From Pseudomonadota bacterium (lineage in GTDB: Bacteria > Pseudomonadota > Gammaproteobacteria > Burkholderiales > Rhodocyclaceae), in assembly GCA_018241725.1 (NCBI GenBank), contig JAFEDI010000128.1, forward strand, positions 1 through 64,000: a stretch of 64,000 bases of DNA, written 5' to 3'. Below are positions 50,107 through 59,242 of the stretch, piece after piece. A program made the position numbers and the translations under genes. Below the pieces are notes generated by a model. That model was not told the origin of the DNA. It saw nothing but the letters and a program-made list of their open reading frames with translations, and ran no database searches. The stretch's first letter is position 1; each line of letters starts with the position of its first letter.

Positions 50107-52338
50107 TCACTCAAGCACCCGGACGGTATCGCTCCATAGCTGGAGCCAGTTCCGCACGCGCAGCGCGTCGCCCCGGCGCTTGAAGAAGAAGTGCACGACT
50201 TCCCGTACGCCCGTACACGGATCCTCCTCTTCGACAGCCAGCACCGAGATGCCGCGCTCGACACACTGGAAGCGCTGAGGGACATCGCGGCCATACAGGC
50301 GGCGGGTTCCCCATTCGTGACGCGGTTCGGCCAGCTCCTGCGTCGTCGCCCGGTCCATGACACCACCGAAGCAGACCTGGATCACCCCGTCATCGCCCAA
50401 GATCCGGCATAGCTCGCCGAAGGCACGAACGTCGTCGGGCACGCTCTCGAGCACATGGTTCAGCGAGATGAAGCCATAACTGCCGTCCGAACGATCGATA
50501 GCCTGCGCATCCAGACTGTTCTGCCCCCCATACTCCGACACTTCATAATGCTGGAACCATGCGGGTAGCACACCGGGATCTGCACTGAATTGCAGCCCCT
50601 TGCGCGCATTGAGGAAGCCAACCGGCAAGGCTTCGAAAACGCGACGCACGATACGGTGCCGCTCCAGCGCCTCGCAGGCACAACAACGCGGGGCTTTCCC
50701 GGTACTCGCACTGCGCCCACCGGGACCGTTGCCGAATGTCGTATTGCCACAGATGTTACAGACGGCGTCAGCCATCGGTAGCGCAACCGGGAGATTCACC
50801 GCGGGCACTATCTGCGGGACTGGCGCACGGGCACGGTCCTCACGCAGGCGTAGGACGAACCAATCCTGTAACTCAACGGCATTGTCAGCAGTCAGCCAAC
50901 GTCCCTTGCGCTGACGCACCACTTCCAGCCCCTCGCGGGCGAACAGCTCAAGGAGGAACTGCTCCCGATAAGCGATTACAAGCAGAGGCTCATCCGGATT
51001 GTGGATGAAGGCGTTGGTCGAGACCTGCTTGACCAGCGGGTAGACCGCGGTGCCCGGCTGTCGCTCGAGCGAGCATTCCGGTGGAATGGCAAAGAAGGTG
51101 GTAATCCACACCCCACCCGGCGCCAAGAACTGCTTGAGGTAACGCACATAGCCCACAACCTCCTGCTCGTAAAGGTGAGTAAAGACAGACAGGCTGACGA
51201 GACAATCGAAAGCAGCACGCTCGAACGGCAGCTCAAGCGCCGCGAGTGGCTTGCCGTCCGGGTTATAGCGCTCATTGAACATGTCCGCGTGGACAAAGCG
51301 GTAGCGCGAATCGTCCTTGCGTTCCGCGAACTGCTCATTGAGCCACCCAATATGGCGTGCCAGGATATCGAATCCATCGTAACCCCCATCGTATCCGGCG
51401 CGCCGCAGGCCGTAGGCCAACCGCCCGTAGCCGCAACCGATATCCAGCATGCGGCGCGGTCCAGCCGCCAAACCCGATGCCTCAAAGACCGCGGCGGCGA
51501 GGTAATCGCCATGACGGAGAAACATGGCCTCATCCTCCCCCATAAAGCGCAGTTCTTTGGGCGGGATGCGTTCGGGTACCGGCCCCTCAATGGGTACGGG
51601 CTTGCTGCCGGTCCGTCGTTGCGCGTCGTCGCGCACCGCAGAAAACGCCTTTTGCACGTAGCTGTAGAGCAGCATGTCTTCGGACTCGGACGCCAGCAGC
51701 AAGGTCAATGATGCCGGGCTCAGCTGCATCAGGTGCTCAAGCCCCTTCAGCTTGTCGTCCGTCTCGTGGACATGCGGGAGCACGGCGGCCGGGGCGCCCA
51801 GCGCCACGCGCAGCATCTCCGCCATATCTACAACGTCGGGAAAGGCACATGCCAGATAGTAGCGATCGTCAATGAACTGTCTGGCCCTCTCGAAGCTCGC
51901 CTCGCCACAGATGAAACGGCACTGCAAGTTATGCAATTGCTGGCGAAGGCCGGGAATGTCCGTATTCAGCACCAGGCCGACAAAACGGTTGATATCGCCA
52001 CCACGCGCGAGTTCGTAATACGGGCTCTTACTGTTTGTCAGGAACTCGGCATAAGTGGACTTGAAGCGCTCGATCGGATCACGCACCACCGTGACGTAGT
52101 GCGCCGGCTTGTCGAAATGGGCGTGGTCGCCATAGGGCACGTGCCCCGCCACCACCCGCAGGGATCGTCGTGTCGCCTCATCGGACTCGGCCAGCTCACC
52201 CTTGTAGTTCATGAAACACTTGTCGCCTCCAAACACTTCACGGAGCATCAAGCGCAAGGAAGTACCACCCGTCCGCGGCTGGTGGATCTGAATCACGACA
52301 TAGTCGCCCGAGAGAACTGGCTCTTCACTGTATAGCAT
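50107..52338 (-). CDS. Sulfotransferase-methyltransferase fusion with zinc-ribbon/LERHR module
   Basis: 743 aa from ATG 52338 (GAGGAG six bases upstream). Residues 1-260 are a sulfotransferase (family-2 type): the PAPS loop is IQIHQPRTGGTSLRLML and the 3'-phosphate site VVRDPIERFKSTY. Residues about 285-500 are an intact methyltransferase (MLDIGCGYGRLAYGLRRAG). From about 526 a zinc ribbon (CNICGN ... CCACEALERHR) leads into a degenerate Rossmann domain with no SAM glycine motif. The same end module occurs in the next two-domain genes at 55782 and 57752. It probably sulfates and methylates a surface glycan. Confidence 0.85.
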   Translation of the reverse strand: MLYSEEPVLSGDYVVIQIHQPRTGGTSLRLMLREVFGGDKCFMNYKGELAESDEATRRSLRVVAGHVPYGDHAHFDKPAHYVTVVRDPIERFKSTYAEFLTNSKSPYYELARGGDINRFVGLVLNTDIPGLRQQLHNLQCRFICGEASFERARQFIDDRYYLACAFPDVVDMAEMLRVALGAPAAVLPHVHETDDKLKGLEHLMQLSPASLTLLLASESEDMLLYSYVQKAFSAVRDDAQRRTGSKPVPIEGPVPERIPPKELRFMGEDEAMFLRHGDYLAAAVFEASGLAAGPRRMLDIGCGYGRLAYGLRRAGYDGGYDGFDILARHIGWLNEQFAERKDDSRYRFVHADMFNERYNPDGKPLAALELPFERAAFDCLVSLSVFTHLYEQEVVGYVRYLKQFLAPGGVWITTFFAIPPECSLERQPGTAVYPLVKQVSTNAFIHNPDEPLLVIAYREQFLLELFAREGLEVVRQRKGRWLTADNAVELQDWFVLRLREDRARAPVPQIVPAVNLPVALPMADAVCNICGNTTFGNGPGGRSASTGKAPRCCACEALERHRIVRRVFEALPVGFLNARKGLQFSADPGVLPAWFQHYEVSEYGGQNSLDAQAIDRSDGSYGFISLNHVLESVPDDVRAFGELCRILGDDGVIQVCFGGVMDRATTQELAEPRHEWGTRRLYGRDVPQRFQCVERGISVLAVEEEDPCTGVREVVHFFFKRRGDALRVRNWLQLWSDTVRVLE

Positions 52339-52395
52339 CTTGACTCCTCTATTCCCGCCATCCGCGGCGGGCATGATCACTGTAGATACGGCGGG

Positions 52396-55300
52396 TTAGA
52401 GAGTTCGGTAAGGCCCCAGAACGCCCGGTAACATCGTTCGATACTGCTGGACCACTTGGGACCATCCTGGCAGGGCAGCAGCAGCAGCCCCCCTGCTCGT
52501 CCGATGAGCGGACGAGGCCTCAAGCCATGACTGGAGTGCGACGATCCAGCCTCCGATATCTTCGAAGGGAAGGATGCTGCCCAGAGCCTTGTTGAAAACG
52601 ATATCGGCCGCGCCCTCCACCGGCGTGGTCAGCACCGGAAGGCCGTAGGTAAGGGCTTCGGTCAGCACCGTCGGATAAGCCTCCCGGTTCGACGTCATCA
52701 CGAACAGATCGGCCGCGCAATAGAACGGCGCGGGGTCGTCCACGACATCGTGAAAGATGAAGCGGTCGCGGTAATACCCCAGCTGCGCCACCTGGGCCTG
52801 CATCAGGGCGCGATAGTCGCCGCTGTCGGCACCCAGCACCACGAAATGCAAATCCAGCAACAAGCGACGGGTTTCCAGTTCGCGTGCCAGTTCCACCAAC
52901 CTCGCCTGTGCCTTACGCTCGCACAAGGTCCCCACCGACAGCGCAATACGGCCAGACTCCGGCAAGCCCAGCTCACGCTGCAACATGTGGCGGTCACGGC
53001 GCAGCAACGCGGCATCGGCCGGAACTGAGCCATTGCGGATCACCAGCATGTTGTTGGCGAGGTCGTATTCCCTGTAGCGATTGCGGCAATCCTGGGAGAC
53101 GAACACGACGCGGTCGGCCTGGGTCATCGCAAAAGGCAAAAGGTAGTGCCTGATCTGCTCCGCGTAGCCGTCGAAAAAGTCATACCCTTCAGATTCGTGG
53201 ATAATCCACACCACCGGCAAGCCCAAGCGGACCGCGGCCACCACCACCAGCACCGACAACAAGGTATTGCAGAAGACACAGCGGGGTCGGGCCGCGAGCA
53301 ATTCGGCCTCCACCTCGCGCAAGCGATGCTGCAACTCGGCGGCACCGTCGGCCTGGGCGACGATCCCCGCAGTGCGCATCAGGCGGAACTGCTCGTGCAG
53401 ACGTCGATAAGCGACCGGCCCATCCGGTACGTAAAAACGGGGGCCTGTTTCGCCGGCCAGACGCACGGCCAACTCGGCGAGGACCTTGGTGGCACCCTGC
53501 AACTGGGTATTGTGAGAATAGAAGACCGGCTCGCCCTCCCCGCTCGACCGCCGCACGGCACGAAGCGGATAGGGTGCCTCCTGCGACGCATCCCAGTGCG
53601 GGCTCCAATAGGGGTCACGGGCCGCACCGTACTGTGCGGTGTAGCGCAACACCTCATCGAGCCGGTCCTGTCGGTTCCGTGTCGCACCTTCGTAGTGCAG
53701 CAGAACTGCATGCCCCACGTAAACGTGGCGCAAGCCATGCCTCGACACCCGGGCGCAGAAATCGACATCGTTGTACGCGAGTGAATAATCATCCTCGTCG
53801 AAGCCGCCCACCTCCTGGTACAGCGCGCGCCGCACCAGCATGCAAGCGGCGGTCACACCAAACACGTTGCGTGTGGCTGCACGATAAGACAGATACCCCT
53901 CGTCGCCGGGGGGCAGGCCCTTGAGCACATGGCCGGCACGACCGCCCTCAAGGCCAACGGTCACCCCTCCATGCTGCAGCGAACCATCCGGATAGCACAG
54001 TTGTGCCCCAACAGTGCCTACACCGGCCAGACGCGCCATCCCCACCATGTCGCTCAACCAGTTCGGGCTGACGACCTCCATGTCATCGTTGAGCAAGAGA
54101 ACGAACTCCGTCTCCGCCAAGGCGACCCCGACGTTCATCTTTCGCGAAAACGAGAAGCGCCCATCCCGGTCGAGGAAGCGCCCCCAGTGCAAGGGCACGT
54201 CCAGCCCCTCCAACGCCAGCCGGGCCTCCGGGCCCACATCCTCGTCGGCCAGCACAAGCACCCGATAGTTGCGATAGCGGGTACGCAGCCGGATCGAATC
54301 CAGCAACCGTGCCAGCATGGCGGTGTTGTCCCGGGTGGGAATCAGGATGGTCACCGTCGGCCCGCCATCGTCAAAACCGATCTGGAAGAAGTTCGACCGA
54401 CTGGACGCCGCCCACGGTGCAGCCTTGGCCCTTCCGGATGACTGGCGCCGCTTCAGTGATGCGCCGATCGCCCGCCGTGCCGCCTTGTGGGCGTATTCCT
54501 TGTAGCGCGCGGCAAGCGCCGTCGACCCCGGGATCGCACGCCAGTAGTACAGCACCGAGGCGATGTGCTCGACCTGGACAGCCGCTTCGGCCACTCGAAG
54601 CGCCAATTCGTGGTCCTGACATCCATCGAAGTGATGATCGAATCCACCCAAGCGCTCGAACAGCTCACGCCGCAGGCATAGCACCTGGCCCGCGTACATG
54701 TAGGTGAGCAGCAATTCCGGACTCCAGTCCGGCTTGTAGTGGTAGTCGAGGATTTCCCCCCCGGCCGAGATGCGCGCGCAGTCGGAATAAATGTACTGTG
54801 CGGCAGGCACCGCCCGGCTACGCTCCTCCAAAGCCATGAGCGCCCCGGGATCAAGGAGATCATCGTGATCCAGGAAGAGCAGCCACTCGCCACGGGCGCG
54901 GGCCGCCCCCAGGTTGCTCGCCCGCGAAATCCCGCCATTGCGGGCCGCACGCACCACACAAATGCCTTCCGCCTCGAGTTGTTCCAGCAGTGGCATGTGC
55001 GCATGCTTCGGCGAGGCATCGTCAACCACGATCAGTTCGAAATTGCGCTGGCTTTGCGCCAGAACCGAGTCGATACATGCACGCAGATGGTCCGGCGGCG
55101 AGTTGTAGCAAGGCACCACAACGCTGATCCACGGATGCGCCTGGCTGGCATAGGGTCCAGGTGCAGCCACAGGCGCATGCAATGCCGGCCCCAGCAGCGA
55201 CACCCCCAGCGCTGCGGCACGAGGCTGGAGCGTGGAAGCGCCCACGACGCCATTGCCGCTACGCCCTTCGCGCTCACCGTGCGTGAGGAAATGGGCCAAG

Positions 55301-55785
55301 GGCTCTTCTCCCGCGGCCGCCACATCCGGATAAGCGGCAAGGTAACGCTGCGGATGGAAATCCCGGCTGATCGCCAATCCGAGCGCCAGACCTTCCCTCA
55401 GATAATGCACGAGCATCGAGCCCTGCTGCGGGGGCAACCCCCGCTCCCGCATCGTGCGCCTGTAGAAGGCCGGATCGAACACGGGATTGGGACGCCGCCC
55501 TTCAGCCTCGCCGTGCATCACGTAATGCACGAGCGGATTGATACGCGTCGCCTCCACATCGGGATTCTGCGCCAGGTAATAATCGGAGTCGAAGTACACG
55601 CTGGGCGAATAGGCCCGGCAACCAGGATCCAGGAAAAACTCCCTGAGCATGTCCAGACGATCATACGGACCGTCATATCGAGCCGCATACCATTCCGGAT
55701 TGAGCACGCCGCATTGCAGCAGCGGCACGATGTCGATGGGCACGGCCTGCAACAGCGCCGTCACATCCTCACGGCGCCCCGTCAC
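52396..55785 (-). CDS. Multidomain glycosyltransferase (GT2-GT2-GT4)
   Basis: 1129 aa from GTG 55785, which overlaps the upstream stop by 4 bases (GTGA). The first 200 residues contain DYYLAQNPDVEATRINPLVH and HGEAEGRRPNPVFDPAFYR repeats that I know from glycan-synthesis proteins. A GT2 domain starts at HPWISVVVPCYNSPPDHLRA with the DHDDLLDPG metal motif. A second GT2 (TVTILIPTRDN, LLNDDMEVVSPNWL, YNDVDFCARV) follows, then a GT-B/GT4 domain (HESEGYDFFDGY, SVGTLCERKAQARLVELARE, SNREAYPTVLTEALTYGLPV). It could add three sugars or build a repeating unit. Cytoplasmic, no membrane segment. Confidence 0.9.
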   Translation of the reverse strand: MTGRREDVTALLQAVPIDIVPLLQCGVLNPEWYAARYDGPYDRLDMLREFFLDPGCRAYSPSVYFDSDYYLAQNPDVEATRINPLVHYVMHGEAEGRRPNPVFDPAFYRRTMRERGLPPQQGSMLVHYLREGLALGLAISRDFHPQRYLAAYPDVAAAGEEPLAHFLTHGEREGRSGNGVVGASTLQPRAAALGVSLLGPALHAPVAAPGPYASQAHPWISVVVPCYNSPPDHLRACIDSVLAQSQRNFELIVVDDASPKHAHMPLLEQLEAEGICVVRAARNGGISRASNLGAARARGEWLLFLDHDDLLDPGALMALEERSRAVPAAQYIYSDCARISAGGEILDYHYKPDWSPELLLTYMYAGQVLCLRRELFERLGGFDHHFDGCQDHELALRVAEAAVQVEHIASVLYYWRAIPGSTALAARYKEYAHKAARRAIGASLKRRQSSGRAKAAPWAASSRSNFFQIGFDDGGPTVTILIPTRDNTAMLARLLDSIRLRTRYRNYRVLVLADEDVGPEARLALEGLDVPLHWGRFLDRDGRFSFSRKMNVGVALAETEFVLLLNDDMEVVSPNWLSDMVGMARLAGVGTVGAQLCYPDGSLQHGGVTVGLEGGRAGHVLKGLPPGDEGYLSYRAATRNVFGVTAACMLVRRALYQEVGGFDEDDYSLAYNDVDFCARVSRHGLRHVYVGHAVLLHYEGATRNRQDRLDEVLRYTAQYGAARDPYWSPHWDASQEAPYPLRAVRRSSGEGEPVFYSHNTQLQGATKVLAELAVRLAGETGPRFYVPDGPVAYRRLHEQFRLMRTAGIVAQADGAAELQHRLREVEAELLAARPRCVFCNTLLSVLVVVAAVRLGLPVVWIIHESEGYDFFDGYAEQIRHYLLPFAMTQADRVVFVSQDCRNRYREYDLANNMLVIRNGSVPADAALLRRDRHMLQRELGLPESGRIALSVGTLCERKAQARLVELARELETRRLLLDLHFVVLGADSGDYRALMQAQVAQLGYYRDRFIFHDVVDDPAPFYCAADLFVMTSNREAYPTVLTEALTYGLPVLTTPVEGAADIVFNKALGSILPFEDIGGWIVALQSWLEASSAHRTSRGAAAAALPGWSQVVQQYRTMLPGVLGPYRTL

Positions 55786-57755
55786 GCAGCCCCCTTCCGC
55801 GCGGCTGAGAATATCTCCGCGCCCGACAACCACCGCACGACGGAGAACTCTGCGGTCACCGCAAACAGCGCACGCATGAACAGCCATGCGTCGTCCTTCA
55901 TCGCAACATGATGGCTCAGCACCCCCAACGGCTCGGGTTCCGTTGCGCCGAGGCGCCGTTCGGCCAACAGTTTGACGAGTTCCAGCACAAGGGCTGGCGT
56001 CGGCTTGCACGTCGCCTTGGACGCGGCAGACCAACGCAGGATTTCAATATGACTATTCACGACGATCAACTTCGAATCGGGATGAGACGGCTCATCCTTG
56101 TACTGTGACAACCCCAAAAACCGGTACTCCTCCAGCAACGGGACGAAATCGGCAGCAATGCGGTTCCACGGCGGGACAAAGACTGGAATGAAACGGGCTC
56201 CAAACAATCCCCGCAGCCGCTGACGGCCCTCCGCGATTTCCCGCGCCACCTCCGCAGGCGGCCGACCGCTGCCGAACTCACTACTCAGCGCACCAGCTGC
56301 TGCATGGCTCTTGTGCGCATAACCGTGCTGGCAAAAGCTCAGCCCGGTCATTCCCCTCGTATCCTCACCCAGACGGTCATGGGCCCGCGCCGGGATCACC
56401 GCCGCCAGCACAGGTACGCTGGCCTCAGCGGCCACCAGAGCCATCTTGTTGAGCTCGGGGCTGGCGCACACGAGATCGTCATCCCGCCACCAGAACAGGC
56501 AACTGCGGCCGCTCGCCTGCCATAATTCAAGCTCCGCCCTCAAGGGGGCAAACGGGTCCTTCGCAATCGCCCCGCGCCGCTCGGGCAGCATCTGCGCACG
56601 AATCCGGAAGCCATCGTCCATGCCCAGCCAGCGCTGCATCTGCCGGGCGATCTGCGGATCCCGCGTGTAAATGTGGGCAGCCAAGGGCACGCCGCACCCC
56701 GGATCACGCAGCTCGATCTCCAGCACATGCAGTTCGCTGCCCGCACAGTCGAACCGCGTAATCACGTCACGTCCATATCGGTGAAATGGGGCGGACTGCT
56801 CTGCGTCCACGCCGACTTCCCGCTCCAGCACTCCCGGGAATACGCACATCAGCCAGCCATCGGCGGCCAGCAGTTCCAGCAGGCGATCAAAAGCTGCGCG
56901 GTCGTCACGCACGAACTCCAGCGCGTGACAAGCAATGGCCGCGCCGTAATGCGGGCTGCGCGGCGCCGAGACGTCCTCCATACTGACGCGGTCGGTACTC
57001 GCGAACCAAGAGGTCGGCACCCCAGTGGCATCCCCGACCAGCAGAAGACGCCGCTCCCCCAGAAAGCCTGCCGGCGCAGCCGCGAGTACCTTCTGCACCA
57101 CACGATGCCGCTCGAGCGACCCACATCCCTGGCAGCGAGGCGGCCGGCCATTGGAGGCCATACGTCCTTCCGGGCCGGGCAAGAAGCACTTGCTGCCACA
57201 GAGGTTGCAGTGCAGAGCCTCCCCCCCCACGGTCAGCAGCTGTGCCGACCACACGAAACATGCATCCGGGTAAGACGGCGCGATCCGCCCGCCAGCCCCC
57301 GGAGGGCCCACCACGAGCACCACCTCGCCGGCATCGCTCGTCAGTTCAAGCCATTCCAGCAAACGACTGTTCGCCCCCTGGGTAGCCAGCACATCCGCCA
57401 GCATTGCCGCCACCCGCTCACGTGCCATCGCAGGCGCGGGTCTCGGGACAACCAACAGCGCCGTTCCAGTGGGCGACAGCACACGTAACATTTCCGGAAT
57501 GAAAAACCACAGCAGATCGACCTGAACGGTATCGCACTGCACGTACAGCACATCCATCGATCCTTTTTCGACGGGCAAAGGCAATGCAAACGCCAATGCG
57601 TCGATCGCCAGCACGGACTTCGCCGCTTGGTAGGGCACCGTCAAATCTTGACGGGTACCGATGCGCAGCACCCTCTGGGCTTGCGCTGCATAAGTCGCGG
57701 CATAACGCTGCTCAAGCAATTCAAAATCCACTGTCCAGCCCTCGTTGGCGATCAC
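55782..57755 (-). CDS. Zinc-ribbon/methyltransferase-like protein with polysaccharide-deacetylase-like C-terminus
   Basis: 657 aa. Residues 1-170 resemble a methyltransferase without a clear SAM glycine motif. At about 183 a zinc ribbon begins (CNLCGSKCFLPGPEGRMASN, then CQGCGSLERHR near 217), followed by a degenerate Rossmann domain to about 390. From about 415 is a deacetylase-like domain (LFWWRDDDLVCASPELNKM, SFCQHGYAHKSH, FVPPWNRIAADFVPLL), with the DDD and His-x3-His of NodB-type enzymes. It overlaps both neighbours by 4 bases. It may de-N-acetylate a sugar of the surface glycan. Confidence 0.8.
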   Translation of the reverse strand: MIANEGWTVDFELLEQRYAATYAAQAQRVLRIGTRQDLTVPYQAAKSVLAIDALAFALPLPVEKGSMDVLYVQCDTVQVDLLWFFIPEMLRVLSPTGTALLVVPRPAPAMARERVAAMLADVLATQGANSRLLEWLELTSDAGEVVLVVGPPGAGGRIAPSYPDACFVWSAQLLTVGGEALHCNLCGSKCFLPGPEGRMASNGRPPRCQGCGSLERHRVVQKVLAAAPAGFLGERRLLLVGDATGVPTSWFASTDRVSMEDVSAPRSPHYGAAIACHALEFVRDDRAAFDRLLELLAADGWLMCVFPGVLEREVGVDAEQSAPFHRYGRDVITRFDCAGSELHVLEIELRDPGCGVPLAAHIYTRDPQIARQMQRWLGMDDGFRIRAQMLPERRGAIAKDPFAPLRAELELWQASGRSCLFWWRDDDLVCASPELNKMALVAAEASVPVLAAVIPARAHDRLGEDTRGMTGLSFCQHGYAHKSHAAAGALSSEFGSGRPPAEVAREIAEGRQRLRGLFGARFIPVFVPPWNRIAADFVPLLEEYRFLGLSQYKDEPSHPDSKLIVVNSHIEILRWSAASKATCKPTPALVLELVKLLAERRLGATEPEPLGVLSHHVAMKDDAWLFMRALFAVTAEFSVVRWLSGAEIFSAARKGAA

Positions 57756-59242
57756 TCCGGCGCGGCTACGATACGGCCGTCGATGATCGAAGCGAACTTC
57801 GTTCCGAGACCATGCAACACATGCGCTCCCCGCGAGAACACGTGCAGCGCCAATTCGGTGTCGGAGCCCGGATCAGCAACAACGAACACACGCATCGACA
57901 AGCCAAGTTCCCTGCAGCACAAGCGTTGCGCCACATCCAGACCATAACTGCGCCGCACCCCATGGGCACCCTCTGCCTGCTCAAACTCAACGGTTCGAGG
58001 CTTTCCCAATGGATTTCCAAGCGCTGCCACGATCACGCCGCCGTCATTCAGGCAACCCGCCAACACCGCGAAATCGGCGATATCGTCTCGCACCAGTTCA
58101 AGCCCGTGGTCCAGCACGATCAGATCCTGAGGGCCTTTCCCCTTCGCCGCGCCAGCATTGACCACCTGTTTCGGGTTACGCCACAACGCAGCCCCGGGAA
58201 CCGGCGCCTCACTCACGTACAAAACCTGCGGGTTTGTCGGCGCACCGGCGGAGAGCACCCGGACCACCGCAAAAAGGGCGCGGTGACGCTCGAGCGAACC
58301 GCACTGGCGGCAATGCGGCCAGCTACCGTTCGATGCCCGACGGCCCTGGGGACCGGCACCGAAGCGCAGCGCACCGCAGATCGAGCAGGGGCGCTGCCGC
58401 CGCGCGGCAAGCAGCCACTCCGGCAGGACAAGCGAAGGCAGCCCGAAAAAGCGACAACGTTCCTCAATCAGACCTGCCACATAGTCCCAGCTATGCGCCG
58501 GTGAAATGCGCTGCGCCGCTGCAGGCTCCCAGTCGTCCCCATAGCCGAGCGCCTCGACCAAAGGGGCGAAATCCTGGCGCAGATCGTGCAGGTCGTCGCG
58601 GCTCAACCAATGCCGCCAGTTGCCACTGCTGCAACTGCGGGCAACGCGCCGGTACTGCGGATCGATGACCGGACGATGGCTTACGGGCCGTTCCAGGTAG
58701 CCTTCCAAGGCTGACAACTCACCAGCCACGAAATCTTCGTAGCTCACCCTGCACCAAGCCAGTTGCAGCCCAGCCAGGAAGCCGGCGTAGCGCTCGATCG
58801 GCCCCATCAGGCGATGTGCGGCCTCCTGCCGACTCCCGAACAGCAGGGCACCGACATCCAGCAGATTGACGTCTTCCGGCGATAGCTGCTTGTCCCACAG
58901 CATGTGCAGGAGCCGATGCATCAAGACACCGTCTCCCAGCCACTCCCTGCGCGAGCTCACGACATACAGCAAGCGGCTGATGAACAGATCGCGCGGATCG
59001 CGTACCAGCAGCATGCGATGCGACGCGAACGCCGCACCGCGCAACAAGCGCTGCTCGTCGAAATGGTCGTACAGCACCTTGGCAACGCCACCCGCCGGCA
59101 GCCGCTCCAGCGTCTCCGGCGACTCCTCGAACATCACCGTCGACGCCTGGACCGCCGCGGCCACCGCATAGGTCAGCGCAGTCGTGCCGCTTTTGGCAGG
59201 CCCGACGATCAGGAACCGCTCATCTGTGCCGGCTTTGCTCAA
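57752..59242 (-). CDS. Sulfotransferase with zinc-ribbon/LERHR module
   Basis: 496 aa. The sulfotransferase domain has the PAPS loop FLIVGPAKSGTTAL (residues 10-23) and the 3'-phosphate site LLVRDPRDLFISRL. At about 284 a zinc ribbon starts (CSICGALRFGAGPQGRRASN, then CRQCGSLERHR near 318), leading to a degenerate Rossmann domain with DLIVLDHGLELVRDD. It overlaps its neighbours by 4 bases on both sides. Its sulfate donor would be PAPS made by the APS kinase gene at the right end of the window. Confidence 0.85.
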   Translation of the reverse strand: MSKAGTDERFLIVGPAKSGTTALTYAVAAAVQASTVMFEESPETLERLPAGGVAKVLYDHFDEQRLLRGAAFASHRMLLVRDPRDLFISRLLYVVSSRREWLGDGVLMHRLLHMLWDKQLSPEDVNLLDVGALLFGSRQEAAHRLMGPIERYAGFLAGLQLAWCRVSYEDFVAGELSALEGYLERPVSHRPVIDPQYRRVARSCSSGNWRHWLSRDDLHDLRQDFAPLVEALGYGDDWEPAAAQRISPAHSWDYVAGLIEERCRFFGLPSLVLPEWLLAARRQRPCSICGALRFGAGPQGRRASNGSWPHCRQCGSLERHRALFAVVRVLSAGAPTNPQVLYVSEAPVPGAALWRNPKQVVNAGAAKGKGPQDLIVLDHGLELVRDDIADFAVLAGCLNDGGVIVAALGNPLGKPRTVEFEQAEGAHGVRRSYGLDVAQRLCCRELGLSMRVFVVADPGSDTELALHVFSRGAHVLHGLGTKFASIIDGRIVAAPE

